Assembly (NCBI GenBank): GCA_947685225.1 | Contig: CANTUV010000072.1 | Location: 1,922,001 to 1,986,000, forward strand | Direction: 5' to 3' | Length of the DNA: 64,000 nt | Source: Garcia nutans | Lineage: Eukaryota; Streptophyta; Magnoliopsida; Malpighiales; Euphorbiaceae | Shown: positions 33,085-43,240 of the stretch, in pieces | How the letters are laid out: the number at the start of each line of letters is the position of its first letter | How positions within the stretch are numbered: position 1 is the first letter of the stretch | Made by a program: the position numbers and the translations under genes | Notes under the pieces: generated by a model | Database searches by the model: none | What the model saw: only the letters and a program-made list of their open reading frames with translations | Told to the model about the DNA's origin: nothing

Positions 33085-34185
33085 GAGACTTATATCGAAG
33101 ATGGTTTGATGAGGTGCACTTGAGATGCTTAAGGAAGTTTGAAGTTGAGTAGATCATGCTGGAAATACATGCAGAAAGTTATGGACCACATATGAACTGG
33201 TTAGCCCTAGTAAAATGATAATTCGACAAGGTTACTACTGGTTGACCATGGAGAGAGATTGTACTGAGTTTGTGAAGAGGTGCCAACAGTTCCAGATGTA
33301 TGGTAATTTAAATCACATGCCTCCTGAAGAATTACATTCTATGTCTTCACCCTAGGCTTTTGCAACTTGGAGATTTGACATTATTCGAGAGATTCACCTG
33401 GAAACATCGAACGATCACTAGTTCATTATAGTGGTAGTGGATTATTTTTCAAAATGGGTTGAAGTTAAATCCTTCAATAAAATGGGGGCAAGGCAAATGG
33501 CAAGATTTATTGAAATAATCTCATTTGCATATATGGGGTGCCACACAGTGTGATATCGGACAATGGGGTACAATTTCAAGGAGAAGTTAAGAACTTATTC
33601 TCAAAGTACCAAATCCATCATCATCGATCCTCCCCTTATGATGGTGTAGTGGAAACAATAAATAAGGCAATTAAGCAAATTCTATCCAAGATTACTAAGA
33701 CATATAGGGATTGGTCAGAGATGCTTCCTTTTTGTTTTATTAGTGTGAAAACCCCAACTGGAATGATGCCATTTTCCTTGGTTTATGGGATGGAAGCAGT
33801 ATTGCCAATTGAGTTCGAGATCAAATCATTGAGGGTGCTCTTTGAAGCTAAATTACCTGAGATAGAATGGGTAATGAGTAGATACACACAGTTGGCTTTG
33901 TTAGAAGAGAGAAGGTTAAAAGCAATGAATCATCATCAACTGTACTAAGGAAAGATAGCTCGGGCCTACAATAGAAGGGTTAAGGTAAGGAAGTTTAAAC
34001 TCGATGACTTAGTGTTGAAGCAGTGCAAGCCTAATGTCCCTGATCCAAGAGGAAAGTTTAGACCTAGTTGGAGAGGGCCATACGTTGTGAAGCAAGTCAT
34101 GAACAAGGGCGCAGTCAAGCTATCAAACATGGATGGGAATGAGTTTAGTGGGCTAGTGAACATTGACATGTTGAAGAGATTTTAA
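33085..34185 (+). pseudogene. pol: Tat pol, part 2: integrase
   Basis: Continues from 8137 after the GAGAC duplication. The zinc-binding and linker region (IIRQGYYWLTMERDCTEFVK, NLNHMPPEELHSMSSP, 33215-33350) carries frame breaks. The core has FIIVVVDYFSKWVEVKSF (33424 on) and HSVISDNGVQFQGEVKNLF (33544-33600), then SSPYDGVVETINKAIKQIL, where a short deletion appears to have removed residues between SPY and the catalytic Glu. The C-terminal part includes SLVYGMEAVLPIEFE, ARAYNRRVKVRKF, KFRPSWRGPYVVKQV (GPY/F module) and ends in NIDMLKRF at 34185. Stops at 33352, 33418 and 33946. Confidence 0.9.
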
Positions 34186-35330
34186 GTATATAAAAAAGAG
34201 AGTGCTCACTAGGTTGAAAACTAAAAAAGAACAGCCTAGGCAAAAGTTAGAGCAGTCTGCCAGTTTTGAAAACCCAAAAGGATGAGCTAGGCATTAATTA
34301 GGGCTAAGAGAAAGAGCTGGTTGGCAACATGAGTGATCTTATGTATGCTGGCTTTATGTTTGGTTATTCCCTAATTTAATAAAACAAGAGTTAATATTAA
34401 AATTGTTCTATGTATACTATTTTGAAATAATCTAACCATTAGGGTAAAATAAATAACACAATAGCAAAAGGTGATGACAAATTACAAAAGGAAAGAAAAC
34501 ATCTTTTATTATCATTATTGTTCATCCTAACATCATTTTTCTAAAGAATTAACAAGTGTAAAATCTATGGTGGATGATAAGTGTAGCATGCATGCTAGCT
34601 TTGCTTTAGTCGATCCAAGGAAGCTTCAGTTAGATGGGGGCATGTCCAAATCAGTAGTAAACTCAGAACCTCAGGGACCAGCTCCATACTGGCTGCTAAG
34701 TCGATGAGGATCATAACAAGTGCCTCAATGAAGAGCAGCAAGAGGAACATAAATTAAATATGTCCGAATGGTGATATGGGTAATCTTCCACCAAGGTACC
34801 AACTAATGGATGCTTACAATAGCTCGTGAGTAGATCTAATCAACCCATTCGGCATATGAGGCAGCAAGATGAAGCAATTTCATTGCAGAATGATATCGTG
34901 GTAAATATCTATTAAAGTCTATAGACGGGTCTTGAGCAGACAAAGACACTCCTATAGCCAGATATGTAAAGGTAAGCAACAATTAAAAAAAAGCTTGTTC
35001 AGTTGAAAACCCATAAGGGCGGCCTAAACAAAAAATTTGGGAAGCTCGCTAGCTTTGAAAACTTGTAAGGGCTTTCTATGCAAAAATTAGAACCAAGAAA
35101 AAAAAGTCTGCTAAGTTGAAAACCTGTAAGGGCGGCTTGGGCAAAAATTAGGAAAGCTAGCTACTTCCGAAAACCTGCTAGGGCTGAGTAGGCAAAAATT
35201 AGAGTAATAAAAATAAAAAAAGGCCTAAAATGAAAACCGAAAAGGGCAATTTATGTAATTACGTAAAGCAACAAAGGACTTCCAGCTAACCTTCTTGATG
35301 AATTTTTCTTGAATTGGTCCAATCCAACTA
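34186..35330 (+). repeat. Tat 3' region with degenerate GTTGAAAACC...GGCAAAAATTAG repeats
   Basis: Seven or eight degenerate copies of a 45-60 bp unit, GTTGAAAACC, GTAAGGGCGGCC, then TAGGCAAAAATTAG. Copies lie near 34212, 34265, 34998, 35045, 35110, 35160 and 35228. They follow integrase directly, a usual feature of Tat elements. The part 34330-34980 between the two groups shows no gene. Confidence 0.7.
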
Positions 35331-35335
35331 GGGTT

Positions 35336-35860
35336 TCAGCCAAAATCACGAGTGCTTGAAAATCCTCCCTCCATTTGGTCCACAATATCCATTACTCGCT
35401 TATCAATGTCACCGTTTGGAGAAATAACCAAGAATTGACAAAGCAAGTAAAGACAGAACATGTGTCCCCAAGTTTTGGTGGGAGTAAAATGGAAAGTGAA
35501 AAAATCAATAAAGGGACCAAGCAAGATTTTCTCACCTCTCGTCAACTGTAGAACTTTGAGTTTTGAGAGTTGAAATAATATCTGCATCTTTTGATGAGTC
35601 TTGGAAGCTAGTATGGTTAATGCCATTAGATGATTGCTTGGATATCCAAGAATAGCTCCAAATTCTTTGATCATAGGATCGATTGCAAAGTTGCTTATCT
35701 TGAAAGTCCTAGTTTTCACATCCTAAACGAAAACCATGGCATGTAAAAATGGTTGGTCCAACTTGAAATTTTGAGAACACTTTAAAATATTGCATTGAGA
35801 CCATGATATTTTTTCCCAATGTGTGGCTTTGATGGTCTTGAATAAATTCTTTATCTTTTT
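35336..35860 (-). pseudogene. Tat antisense ORF (extra ORF downstream of pol)
   Basis: Read antisense to the element: an upstream piece near 35855-35725 ending in QPFLHAMVFV, a stop, then 127 open codons starting TRTFKISNFAIDPMIKEFGA with LTRGEKILLGPFIDFFTFHF and FCLYLLCQFLVISPNGDIDK. Tat elements often carry an antisense protein of unknown function here (I believe the family is called DUF7745, from memory). The pattern of a conserved F/L-rich domain with ILGYPSNH matches that family's start. It is truncated after about 150 residues, so it is a remnant. What it does is not known. Confidence 0.65.
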
Positions 35861-35877
35861 TAAATTAGCCTCGGTCA

Positions 35878-35886
35878 TTGTGGGGG
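35878..35886 (+). other. Polypurine tract of the Tat element
   Basis: A short TGTGGGGG tract stands directly before TGTAACAACTGC at 35887. It is short for a polypurine tract, but the LTR-like sequence that follows supports it. Confidence 0.6.
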
Positions 35887-36383
35887 TGTAACAACTGCAC
35901 TTAATTTGAATTAATGGAGACAGAAGTTGAATTAAGGATTTGAGAGGGATATAATTACATTAGATTTATTGGAGCATTACCGTTATGAATGTCGAAGAAG
36001 AGAAAGTGATTTATTGATTTATTTAGCCACTGGCCAAAGTCCAAGTTGTTTAAGGAGAATGAAATCCATGTCAAATCAGGTTTAAATTTGTAGCACTAAA
36101 TTCTTTATGATGTTGAAAAACTTTTAAACATAATTTATGTGGGATATTTATTCTCTAGATTAAATTCAAATAATATTCCATGTCAAATTCACTTTGAATG
36201 GATTCGACATGGAGTGAATGCGTGCATAAATATATATATATAAGAAGAGAAAGTCAAAGTGTCATTCAAAAAAAGTCCAGACATAAAAAAATGGATATGA
36301 AAATTCAAAATATTATAATATATTTAGCATAGCCCATTATTTTAAGTATAATAAGTTTAATATAACTTTCTCAGTATATTACA
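35887..36383 (+). mobile_element. Tat 3' LTR (497 bp)
   Basis: Starts TGTAACAACTGC and ends TATATTACA, with inverted termini TGTAA/TTACA. A TATA box (TAAATATATATATATAAG, about 36225-36243) lies in the middle. The next 5 bp, AGAAA, should be the target duplication; the 5' copy is outside the window. Beyond it the PMD-like gene begins, so this edge is also the insertion site. Confidence 0.75.
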
Positions 36384-36389
36384 AGAAAA

Positions 36390-39188
36390 ATCAATGAGAA
36401 GAGGGAGGCAGTCTAAAATCGAATAAAGCCCTAAAAATGTCATCGTACTGATGGAGGAGGAGGTATGTCATCTGCCTAGAATCCACTCAAAACACCTTAG
36501 TCCCTATCACCCTAAAAGTCGAGTCTATAATAGTCATCACCTAGAAAAGGAAGAGGCACATCATGGCCATCATCCCGGGCCCCCTTGAAGAAGAAGCTCC
36601 AGGATCCCTGTAGACCTAAAACCAGAAGTCCCGAAAGCTCTGCTCTAATCAATGGTATAAATCTTAAAAATGAGCGAAATCTTGTCTGTTGGTGTCTAAC
36701 TCTCGACGAATGGCAGCTATCTCCTCTTGTAACTTTCTATTTTATTCTTCAAGAATTTCGTGTGAGTCAGGAAAGGAAGAAGGTAAAAGCATACATAATC
36801 ATGCATGCATATAGTATACATCAATATTGAAATAGGATTACAGACCAAGTAACTCAAATCAGAGCCCCGAGGATAAGATGGCATATCGTGTAAGAAGAAG
36901 GAGCAAATGGAGAAAATTGCCGATGAATTGGTGAGAATTCCTGCTGAATTAGAGAAAATTACAGCTGAACTGGAGCAACAGAGGAAGGTCCAGCCCCATG
37001 GTCAAATGAACTAGTCACCTGCAATGATCATGGAAAAAAGTTAGAAGAAATTAAAGTGGTTATGATGGACAATATATTAAGCATTGATCGGAGAGATGCC
37101 AACCCTGGGGTCACCATGAGAATGGGAAGAAGACCCTCTTTCCTCATCCTCATCTTCATCCTCCTCTTCATCCTCATCATCTTCCTCATCATACTCACCC
37201 TCATTTTCTTCATCACCTTCTTCCCCCATACTTTCATCACTTTCTCCCTCTTCTTCTTCTTCATCTTCCTGTATCTCTTTACCTTCCACACCATTAGGAG
37301 AGACTATAAAATGCAGAAACTGGTCCCACATTAACTCAATGCATGTCAATTTTGGCCGGAGCAAGAAATCATTGACATCAAATCCATTCCTGGCACATCT
37401 CCAAGAATTCTTCGGCATAGATGTACAAGTTAGCACAAATCCTAAAATATTAGCTTACACCCATCTCTGATTCAAGCCAAGGAACTAGTTATGTTTCGTC
37501 TCACCAATGAACCAGCCACTGGAAACCAGTCCTACAATGATCCAATGGGAAATCTGCAAGGCTAACACATTATTTATGATGGTGGTCTAACTCGCCCTCT
37601 CATCTGCTTTCCACCAAGTAATGTCCACCTATAAACTTTTAGACAGGTAAGTTATTTCTCTCATGAATGTTAACAATTACACTAATTTCATCTTTTTACC
37701 TAATCCCAGGTCAGTCAGCTCAGTTGATAGCGCTGGGTGTACACATGATGACTACCAGACACGTCTATACATTTCAATAGGCAATGAGTAAGTCTCAGGC
37801 ATCCAACTCATCTCACAGATGTGCCAGGGCCATTTAAAAGATTATGTTCGTATGCCCACACCTGTCATGGCTAAAAGGGTCAAGCTTGTTCAAATACATT
37901 ATTTGAATAATCAAAGGGAAGAATTCATACCTCGGCTATGACCATAAAGCCAGTAAATGATCTCTTGTTCCTGCAAATTTTGTCAAAGCTGTGATAGAGG
38001 TAGGTGAGGCCAGCCTCTCCCCAAGCATAAAATAGCAGGAGATCAAAATCAGCTATAGCACATAAAATCAATATGCGAATTGCGGCCTCAGTGCTACATA
38101 AGATTGTCATGGCTAAAAGATATAACAGGAATCCATGGGCATATTTTTCCATCGTTTACCATGTACTGGTTGAGTCTGCCTCTTCCAGTACTGTCAGATA
38201 TATTCATATTTTATTTTGCATGATTCATTGTAGCTGAGCCTTAAATCGATTAAATGGAGAATCTCATCCTTGGTCAATATGTCGTTAGTCAAAGGGATGG
38301 GGATCCCGATGCATTTTAAGCCCATTATTGCTATAAGATCCACTGGACCGATGGTCATCTCCCCAGTGGGAAAGTGAAAGGTATGGGTGGCGTCCATCCG
38401 CCATTCAGCAAGTGCTTGAATTATGCTTCTGTCAATTTGATATCCCTTTGTCTGCAGCTGCAGTACAAATTCTTCAAAGTCACACTATCAAATCATTCTC
38501 CGGACTAGAGGTAGTACTCTCTCATACCACTGGCTAGACTTATGGATGTTTTCACTGCCATGGATCACACATCTATCATACTTCCACTATAAAGGAAAGT
38601 CCACCAGGTAAGTATCTCAACCATACTAATAAAAAATAAAAATAAAAAAAATTTACTGTACTTATTTTACTTTTTAATAGACTTCAAAAATTTATTTTTA
38701 ACAGGTTTTACATCATGACTAATATTTTGTTTACTTTATTTTTTTTGTATAAAGTTATTTTATTAATTTGTCTACTGCTAATATTATTTATTTTTTTCTA
38801 AAAATATAAATATTATGCATTTTTCTAAATACATTTTTACTAAAAGTCATACCAAAAATTAATTTCTAAGTATGTACTTATTTTCAAATTTCATGTTACT
38901 TTAAGTCCTATATTGTTTTGATATTTGATTATTTTGATTGCATTAATTTGCTCACTTTTACTAGTACTATAAATAATCAATTGTAGCAAAAAAAATATAT
39001 AATTAAAATTCCACAGAAAAAAAAAGCATTGCAATAAAAATATATACTTGTGTTTTTCCTTTCAAACTTCGGTGGAGGTGCATTCCAGCTAAGATGGGAA
39101 CAAAATCCAACCCATTATTTCTGAGGTAAGCACACAATTCAGGATCCATATGAGGTCCAGTTCTAGATGCATGTTGGTTTACTGCCAT
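36390..39188 (-). pseudogene. Plant mobile domain (PMD)-like gene, broken
   Basis: Minus-strand exons match the plus-strand gene at 47004-49511 one for one. Exon 1 (39188-39045): PELCAYLRNNGLDFVPILAG, then a GT donor and an AT-rich intron to about 38600. Exon 2 (38600-38195): SSQWYERVLPLVRRM, ATHTFHFPTGEMTIGPVDLI. Next (38160-37925): LYLLAMTILCSTEAAI, YAWGEAGLTYLYHSFDKICR. Then 37860-37690, 37630-37077 with an acidic run (EDEEEEEGESDESMGEEGDE), 37010-36845 (SSFDHGAGPSS), and 36760-36390 (LEEQNRKLQEE, RDPGASSSRGPGDDGHD). The THTFHxPxGEMTI and WGEAGLxxxY patterns fit the PMD/MAIN-like family, linked to silencing and often carried by transposons. Stops and frame breaks in most exons make it a pseudogene. 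Confidence 0.65.
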
Positions 39189-39199
39189 TATATATGTTG

Positions 39200-40858
39200 T
39201 GTAACACCCTTATACCCAATATACGTACACTCATACTCCCAACATATGTAATATACAAATATAGGATACAAGAATGTCACAACCCATTTAAACAAAACAA
39301 AACTTCACTTTTAAAAACCTGTAATAACTTAAAACATTCAATTGATATCATATAATTTCTAAATGAAACATTACTTGTTCAAACACATATATATATTTCA
39401 TTACCAAAGGTTTATCCAAAACATTTTCGATTGTTTGCGAAAAATGCATATTAAGTCCCAATGTCATGTAAATATAAACAATTATTCAAAGTTTGTACTT
39501 ACCTCTAAAAGCAACAAACACCACTTCCAAAATATCCCTCAACACTTGGATTAGGGTAGCTCAAGTCTCTTCAAAGCCAAAACCAAATGTGATTATAAAT
39601 AATCACTGAGTGATACATAAAGAAAAATAAGGAAAAGAACTATCTAGGGCAAACTCTACACATGACACGCTCAACAACACGGGCGTGTCAATGATCGTGC
39701 CCTAAAGCCACAACACAGAAGCTTTGACATGCTCAGTGACATGGGCGTGCCACTGCACTTGTAAATACTACAACAACATAGTAGCTATGACACGCTAAGT
39801 GACATGGGCGTGTCACTGCACGTATCAATTCTACAACAACACAGTAGCTATGACACGCTAAGTGACATGGGCATGTCACTGCACGTGTCAATTCTACAAC
39901 AACACAGTAGCTATGACACGCTTAGTGACATGGGCGTGTCATTGTTTGTGCCACCAACACTGAAAATAAAACCATCGATACGCCCAAAAGCATGGCCGTG
40001 TCACCGGGCATGTCAGGTCAAAAACTTGATATTCATACATAATAGTCACATCCAACATAATAGTCACATACAACTATTATCTTTCATTAACCTTATCAGC
40101 TCCATACAAACTCAACCAAATCCACCATTAAACCACATAATACTTGTATAAACATCAAAACAACTCAATTACAAGCAAAAACACACAATCACAACCATGA
40201 CTTCCCAACCCAAAAGTTACACAATCCATAACTCTTATTCTCTTCACCAAACTTAACCCTTTTCTTCAAATCAATCTCGAACTTCATAGTTTACTAGACA
40301 AAAGAACTTCAAACATACCAAAATCAACCATTAATACACACCACACCAAACATCCAATTCACGCATACGAACTTTCAAAGGAAATCAAAGAAACAAGTTG
40401 GAAACTTATCAAATATGAAGAAAATCCTTAAAACTCCAACTTGAACACTTGAAATCCTTCAATTACATGAGTTAACAAGAAGCAAATTCTCTCTTTTCTT
40501 TGATGAAAATGATGGCCGGCTACCAAGGAGGAAGAAGAAGAAGAAAGTCATCCCTCTCACTCAAGCTAACCACTTCTTTTTTAACCACACAAATTTTCCT
40601 CTTTAATTCTCCACCAACCATATTTATTATTATAATAATTAAAATCAAATATTATCTTCCACTATCTATTAGTTAATATCTTAATAATTAAAATATCTTT
40701 TGACCAAGTTAAAAATGTATATAATGTGTATATCTTCATATATACATCATTTACACTCTTTCCTTTCTCTTTTCTTTTCACTTAATTATATATATACACT
40801 TTTAAATCATTTAATTAATTTTTCAAAAATTAATATTTTCAAAATTTTTAGGCTTACT
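39200..40858 (-). mobile_element. Tekay LTR, internally shortened
   Basis: Begins TGTAACACCC at 39200. It matches the revcomp of the LTR at 3968-6485 in its outer parts, including TATACCCAATATACGTAC, the palindrome cluster and the GGCCGGC purine-rich leader near 40512. It lacks roughly 0.9 kb between the leader and the last 150 bp. The right end near 40858 (TAGGCTTAC) lacks the usual GGATATTACA, so it is truncated or mutated. No target duplication could be confirmed (left flank TGTTG). Confidence 0.75.
39660..40015. repeat. TGACACG palindrome cluster in Tekay LTR
   Basis: Near-tandem units of about 62-65 bp, each TGACACGCTxAGTGACATGG then GCGTGTCA, start near 39728, 39789, 39851 and 39914. 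A related pair lies at 39662-39690. The middle copies are nearly identical, so this version has expanded as a direct repeat. Confidence 0.85.
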
Positions 40859-41395
40859 GTGTTTGAATTTTAATATTTAAGTTTATAAGGCTTTAAGGTT
40901 TAAAGGATTAAAGTTTAGAAAAATTAGGGTTTACAGTTTTAAGGGAGTTAGGGTTTAAGAAAACTAGAGTTTAATGTTAGCTAGTTTGAGGTTACTGTTT
41001 TAGTTTTAAAGTTGAATTAAGGTTTTTAGTGTTTCGGAGAATGTATTTGATTTTAGGATTTGGAAAAAGCAATTCATAGTTTTATAAAGCTTTATGTGAT
41101 TTTTAGAAGCTGTAAATCAAATTTAGGGTTTTAAGGTTTTGAAACATTGGAAAACATATTAGGGTTTTGAGGAATTAATAAAACAATTTAAGGTTTTGGA
41201 AAGTTGGAAAGTAGATTAGGGTTTTAATATTTTAAAGAAACTGAAAAAGTAATTTAGGGTTTTTGAAAATAGAGGAAATGATTTAAGGTTCTAAGGTTTG
41301 GAAAAAGTAAATAAGGATTCTAAGGTTTTTAATGAAAGAATAAGAGTTTAATGATTCAAGCTACTGTAAAGAAAATTTTTTTAGATATTCATACC
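40859..41395 (-). repeat. Telobox-rich (AAACCCTAA) stretch
   Basis: Degenerate repeats containing TTAGGGTTT in plus-strand letters, near 40927, 40956, 41126, 41162, 41217 and 41258, with many TTAAGGTTT variants between. On the minus strand this is AAACCCTAA, the plant telobox. A candidate splice donor, AAG/GTATGA (minus strand, about 41395), stands at the right edge, so it could be a leader intron. I see no coding sequence. Confidence 0.55.
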
Positions 41396-42101
41396 TTCGT
41401 TTGTTGGTTCCACCAAAAATTACTTCTTGGATGAACAAGGACAAAGGCAAGATGGTTGCCTTTGATGGATTGAATTGCTTGTTTGCTTCTCTCAAAAGTC
41501 CGATCGTTAATCTCGGTCAAAAAGTTTTAAAGTCCGATCACTTTTCTAAGTTTTTCCTTCACTCGATTTTCCTCCTTTTTTCCTCCTAAATTTCGATTCC
41601 CCCCTTTTTTGTGTTGTTGTTAGTCCTATTTATAGAAGATTTTGATGATTAATCCTAATTGTTTATGGAATCTAACATTAATTAAGAAAAGGAAACCGAA
41701 ACCAAATTGTATTTGGTTTTGGAAAAAATTGCATTGGAAAAATTTTGCTGGCAAAAAAACTGCTGGCGAAAAAGTTGCCCCAGGAGTTTGAGGGCTACGG
41801 GGGCGAAATTGCCTGTGGGCCATTTTGCCCGTAGAAAAAATCTGCAGGCAAAATGGCTTTGGCCATTTAGTTCGACTTCCGTCGCCGATTTTTATTTTTA
41901 TTTTTATTTATTTGTTTATTATTATTATTATTATTTATTTGTTTATTAATTATAAAAACTAAATACTAAAGCAAATAATATTTAATTAAGATAACATAAA
42001 ATTTTTTTTGGACTAATTAAAATATATTGGACCATACAAAAATTATTTTGGACTTATTAAAATATATTGGACCGGACTGGGTCAAAAATTAAGGGTCTAC
42101 A
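41396..42101 (-). mobile_element. LTR-like sequence of a Tat-type element, left end uncertain
   Basis: On the minus strand it starts TGTAGACCCTTAATTTTTGA at 42101, directly after a G-rich tract, as an LTR should. A TATA box, TATAAATAG, lies at 41626-41634. Upstream of it is an 11-bp perfect inverted repeat (41819-41857) and an ATT-rich run (41884-41945). The left boundary was not found: no matching second LTR is in the window. Confidence 0.55.
41626..41634 (-). promoter_or_regulatory. Candidate TATA box
   Basis: Minus-strand TATAAATAG inside TCTATAAATAGGAC. The position fits a U3/R boundary in the LTR that starts at 42101. Confidence 0.6.
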
Positions 42102-42116
42102 GTTTGCCCCCTGCTT
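42102..42116 (-). other. Polypurine tract
   Basis: Minus-strand AAGCAGGGGGCAAAC ends directly before TGTAGACCC. This form is common before LTRs of Tat-type elements. Confidence 0.65.
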
Positions 42117-42159
42117 GAATGATCTGAGACTTTAGTAAAAGAGAGTGAAAAGCAATAAG

Positions 42160-43240
42160 ACTTAATTTTTTAGATGGTTGAGGTTTTTGGTTCTAGACCC
42201 GATTCGAGTTCTGGACTCAAGGATAATTTTAGGTTCTGGACCTAAGTGTAATTTTAGGTTCTGGACCTAAGAAAAATTTGGATTCTGGACCCGAGCTAAG
42301 TTCTGGACTTAGAAAAGATTCTAGGTTCTTGACCTAAGGATAATTTGGTTTCTGGACTTAGAACATATTCTAGGTTCTAGACCTAAGGAAAATTTGGATT
42401 CTAGACCCGAGCTAAGTTCTGGACTTAGAAAAGATTCTAGGTTCTGGACCTAAGGAAAATTTGGATTCTGGACCCGAGCTAATTTCTGGACCTAGAAAAG
42501 ATTCTAGGTTCTGGACCTAAGGAAAAATTGGGTTCTGGACCCGAGCTATGTTTTGGACCTAAGGAAAATTTTGGCTCTAGACCAGAGCTAAGTTCTGGAC
42601 TTAGAAGAAATTCTTTGTTTCGAACCTAAGGATAATTTGGGTTTTGGACCCGAGCTAAGTTCTGGACTTAGAAAAGATTCTAGGTTCTGGACCTAAGGAA
42701 AATTTGGGTTCTGGACTCGAGCTAAGTTCTGGACTTAGAAAAGATTCTAGGTTCTGGACCTAAGGAAAAATTGGGTTCTGGACCCGAGCTATGTTTTGGA
42801 CCTAAGGAAAATTTTGGCTCTAGACCAAAGCTAAGTTCTGGACTTAGAAGAAATTCTTTGTTTTGGACCTAAGGATAATTTGGGTTTTGGACCCAAGCTA
42901 AGTTCTGGACTTAGAAAAGATTCTAGGTTCTGGACCTAAGGAAAATTTGGGTTCTGGACCCGAGCTAAGTTCTGGACTTAGAAAAGAATCTAGGTTCTTG
43001 ACCTAAGGAAAATTTGAGTTCTGGACCCGAGCTAAGTTCTGGACTTAGAAAAGATTCTAGGTTCTGGACTTAGGAAAATTTTGTTTCTGGACCCGAGCTA
43101 AGTTCTGGACTTACAAAAGATTCTAGGTTCTGGGCCTAAGGAAAATTTGAGTTCTGGACCCGAGCTATGTTTTGGACTTAGAAAATAATCTAGGTTCTGG
43201 ACCTAAGCAAAGTTTGGGTTCTGGACCCGAGCTAAGTTCT
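42160..43240. repeat. 67-bp satellite array, part 1 (about 16 units)
   Basis: The basic period is 67 bp, made of three related subunits of 24, 19 and 24 bp, each starting (G)GTTCTGGAC: GGTTCTGGACCTAAGGAAAA..., GGTTCTGGACCCGAGCTAA, GTTCTGGACTTAGAAAAGAT.... A longer duplication of about 243 bp is marked by CCGAGCTATGTTTTGGACC at about 42540 and 42783. The array lies just inside the polypurine tract at 42102 and is continued at 46023. Confidence 0.9.

Larger units (their letters stand above)
6486..36383 (+). mobile_element. Tat-lineage Ty3/gypsy element, 5' end missing, interrupted
   Basis: This is a plus-strand element whose parts are collinear once the insertion 8138-33084 is removed: RT and two RNase H domains (6486-8137), integrase (33085-34185), a repeat-rich 3' region (34186-35330), an antisense ORF (35336-35860), and a polypurine tract plus 497-bp LTR (35878-36383). 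The archaeal-type second RNase H and the antisense ORF after pol are hallmarks of the Tat lineage. The 5' part (LTR, gag, protease, start of RT) is not in the window because Tekay DNA adjoins it at 6485/6486. Confidence 0.85.

Noticed and set aside
37056..37334. Plus-strand ORF rich in Ile, Leu and Phe that looks like a membrane protein
   Set aside because: It is the complement of the acidic Glu/Asp run of the minus-strand PMD-like gene; poly-Glu codons read antisense give Leu/Phe/Ser.
40859..41395. Interstitial telomere remnant
   Set aside because: TTAGGGTTT words are scattered and not in head-to-tail TTTAGGG arrays.
42160..43240. CRISPR-like array of regularly spaced repeats
   Set aside because: Units are directly tandem with related, not unique, spacers, and this is a plant nuclear context.
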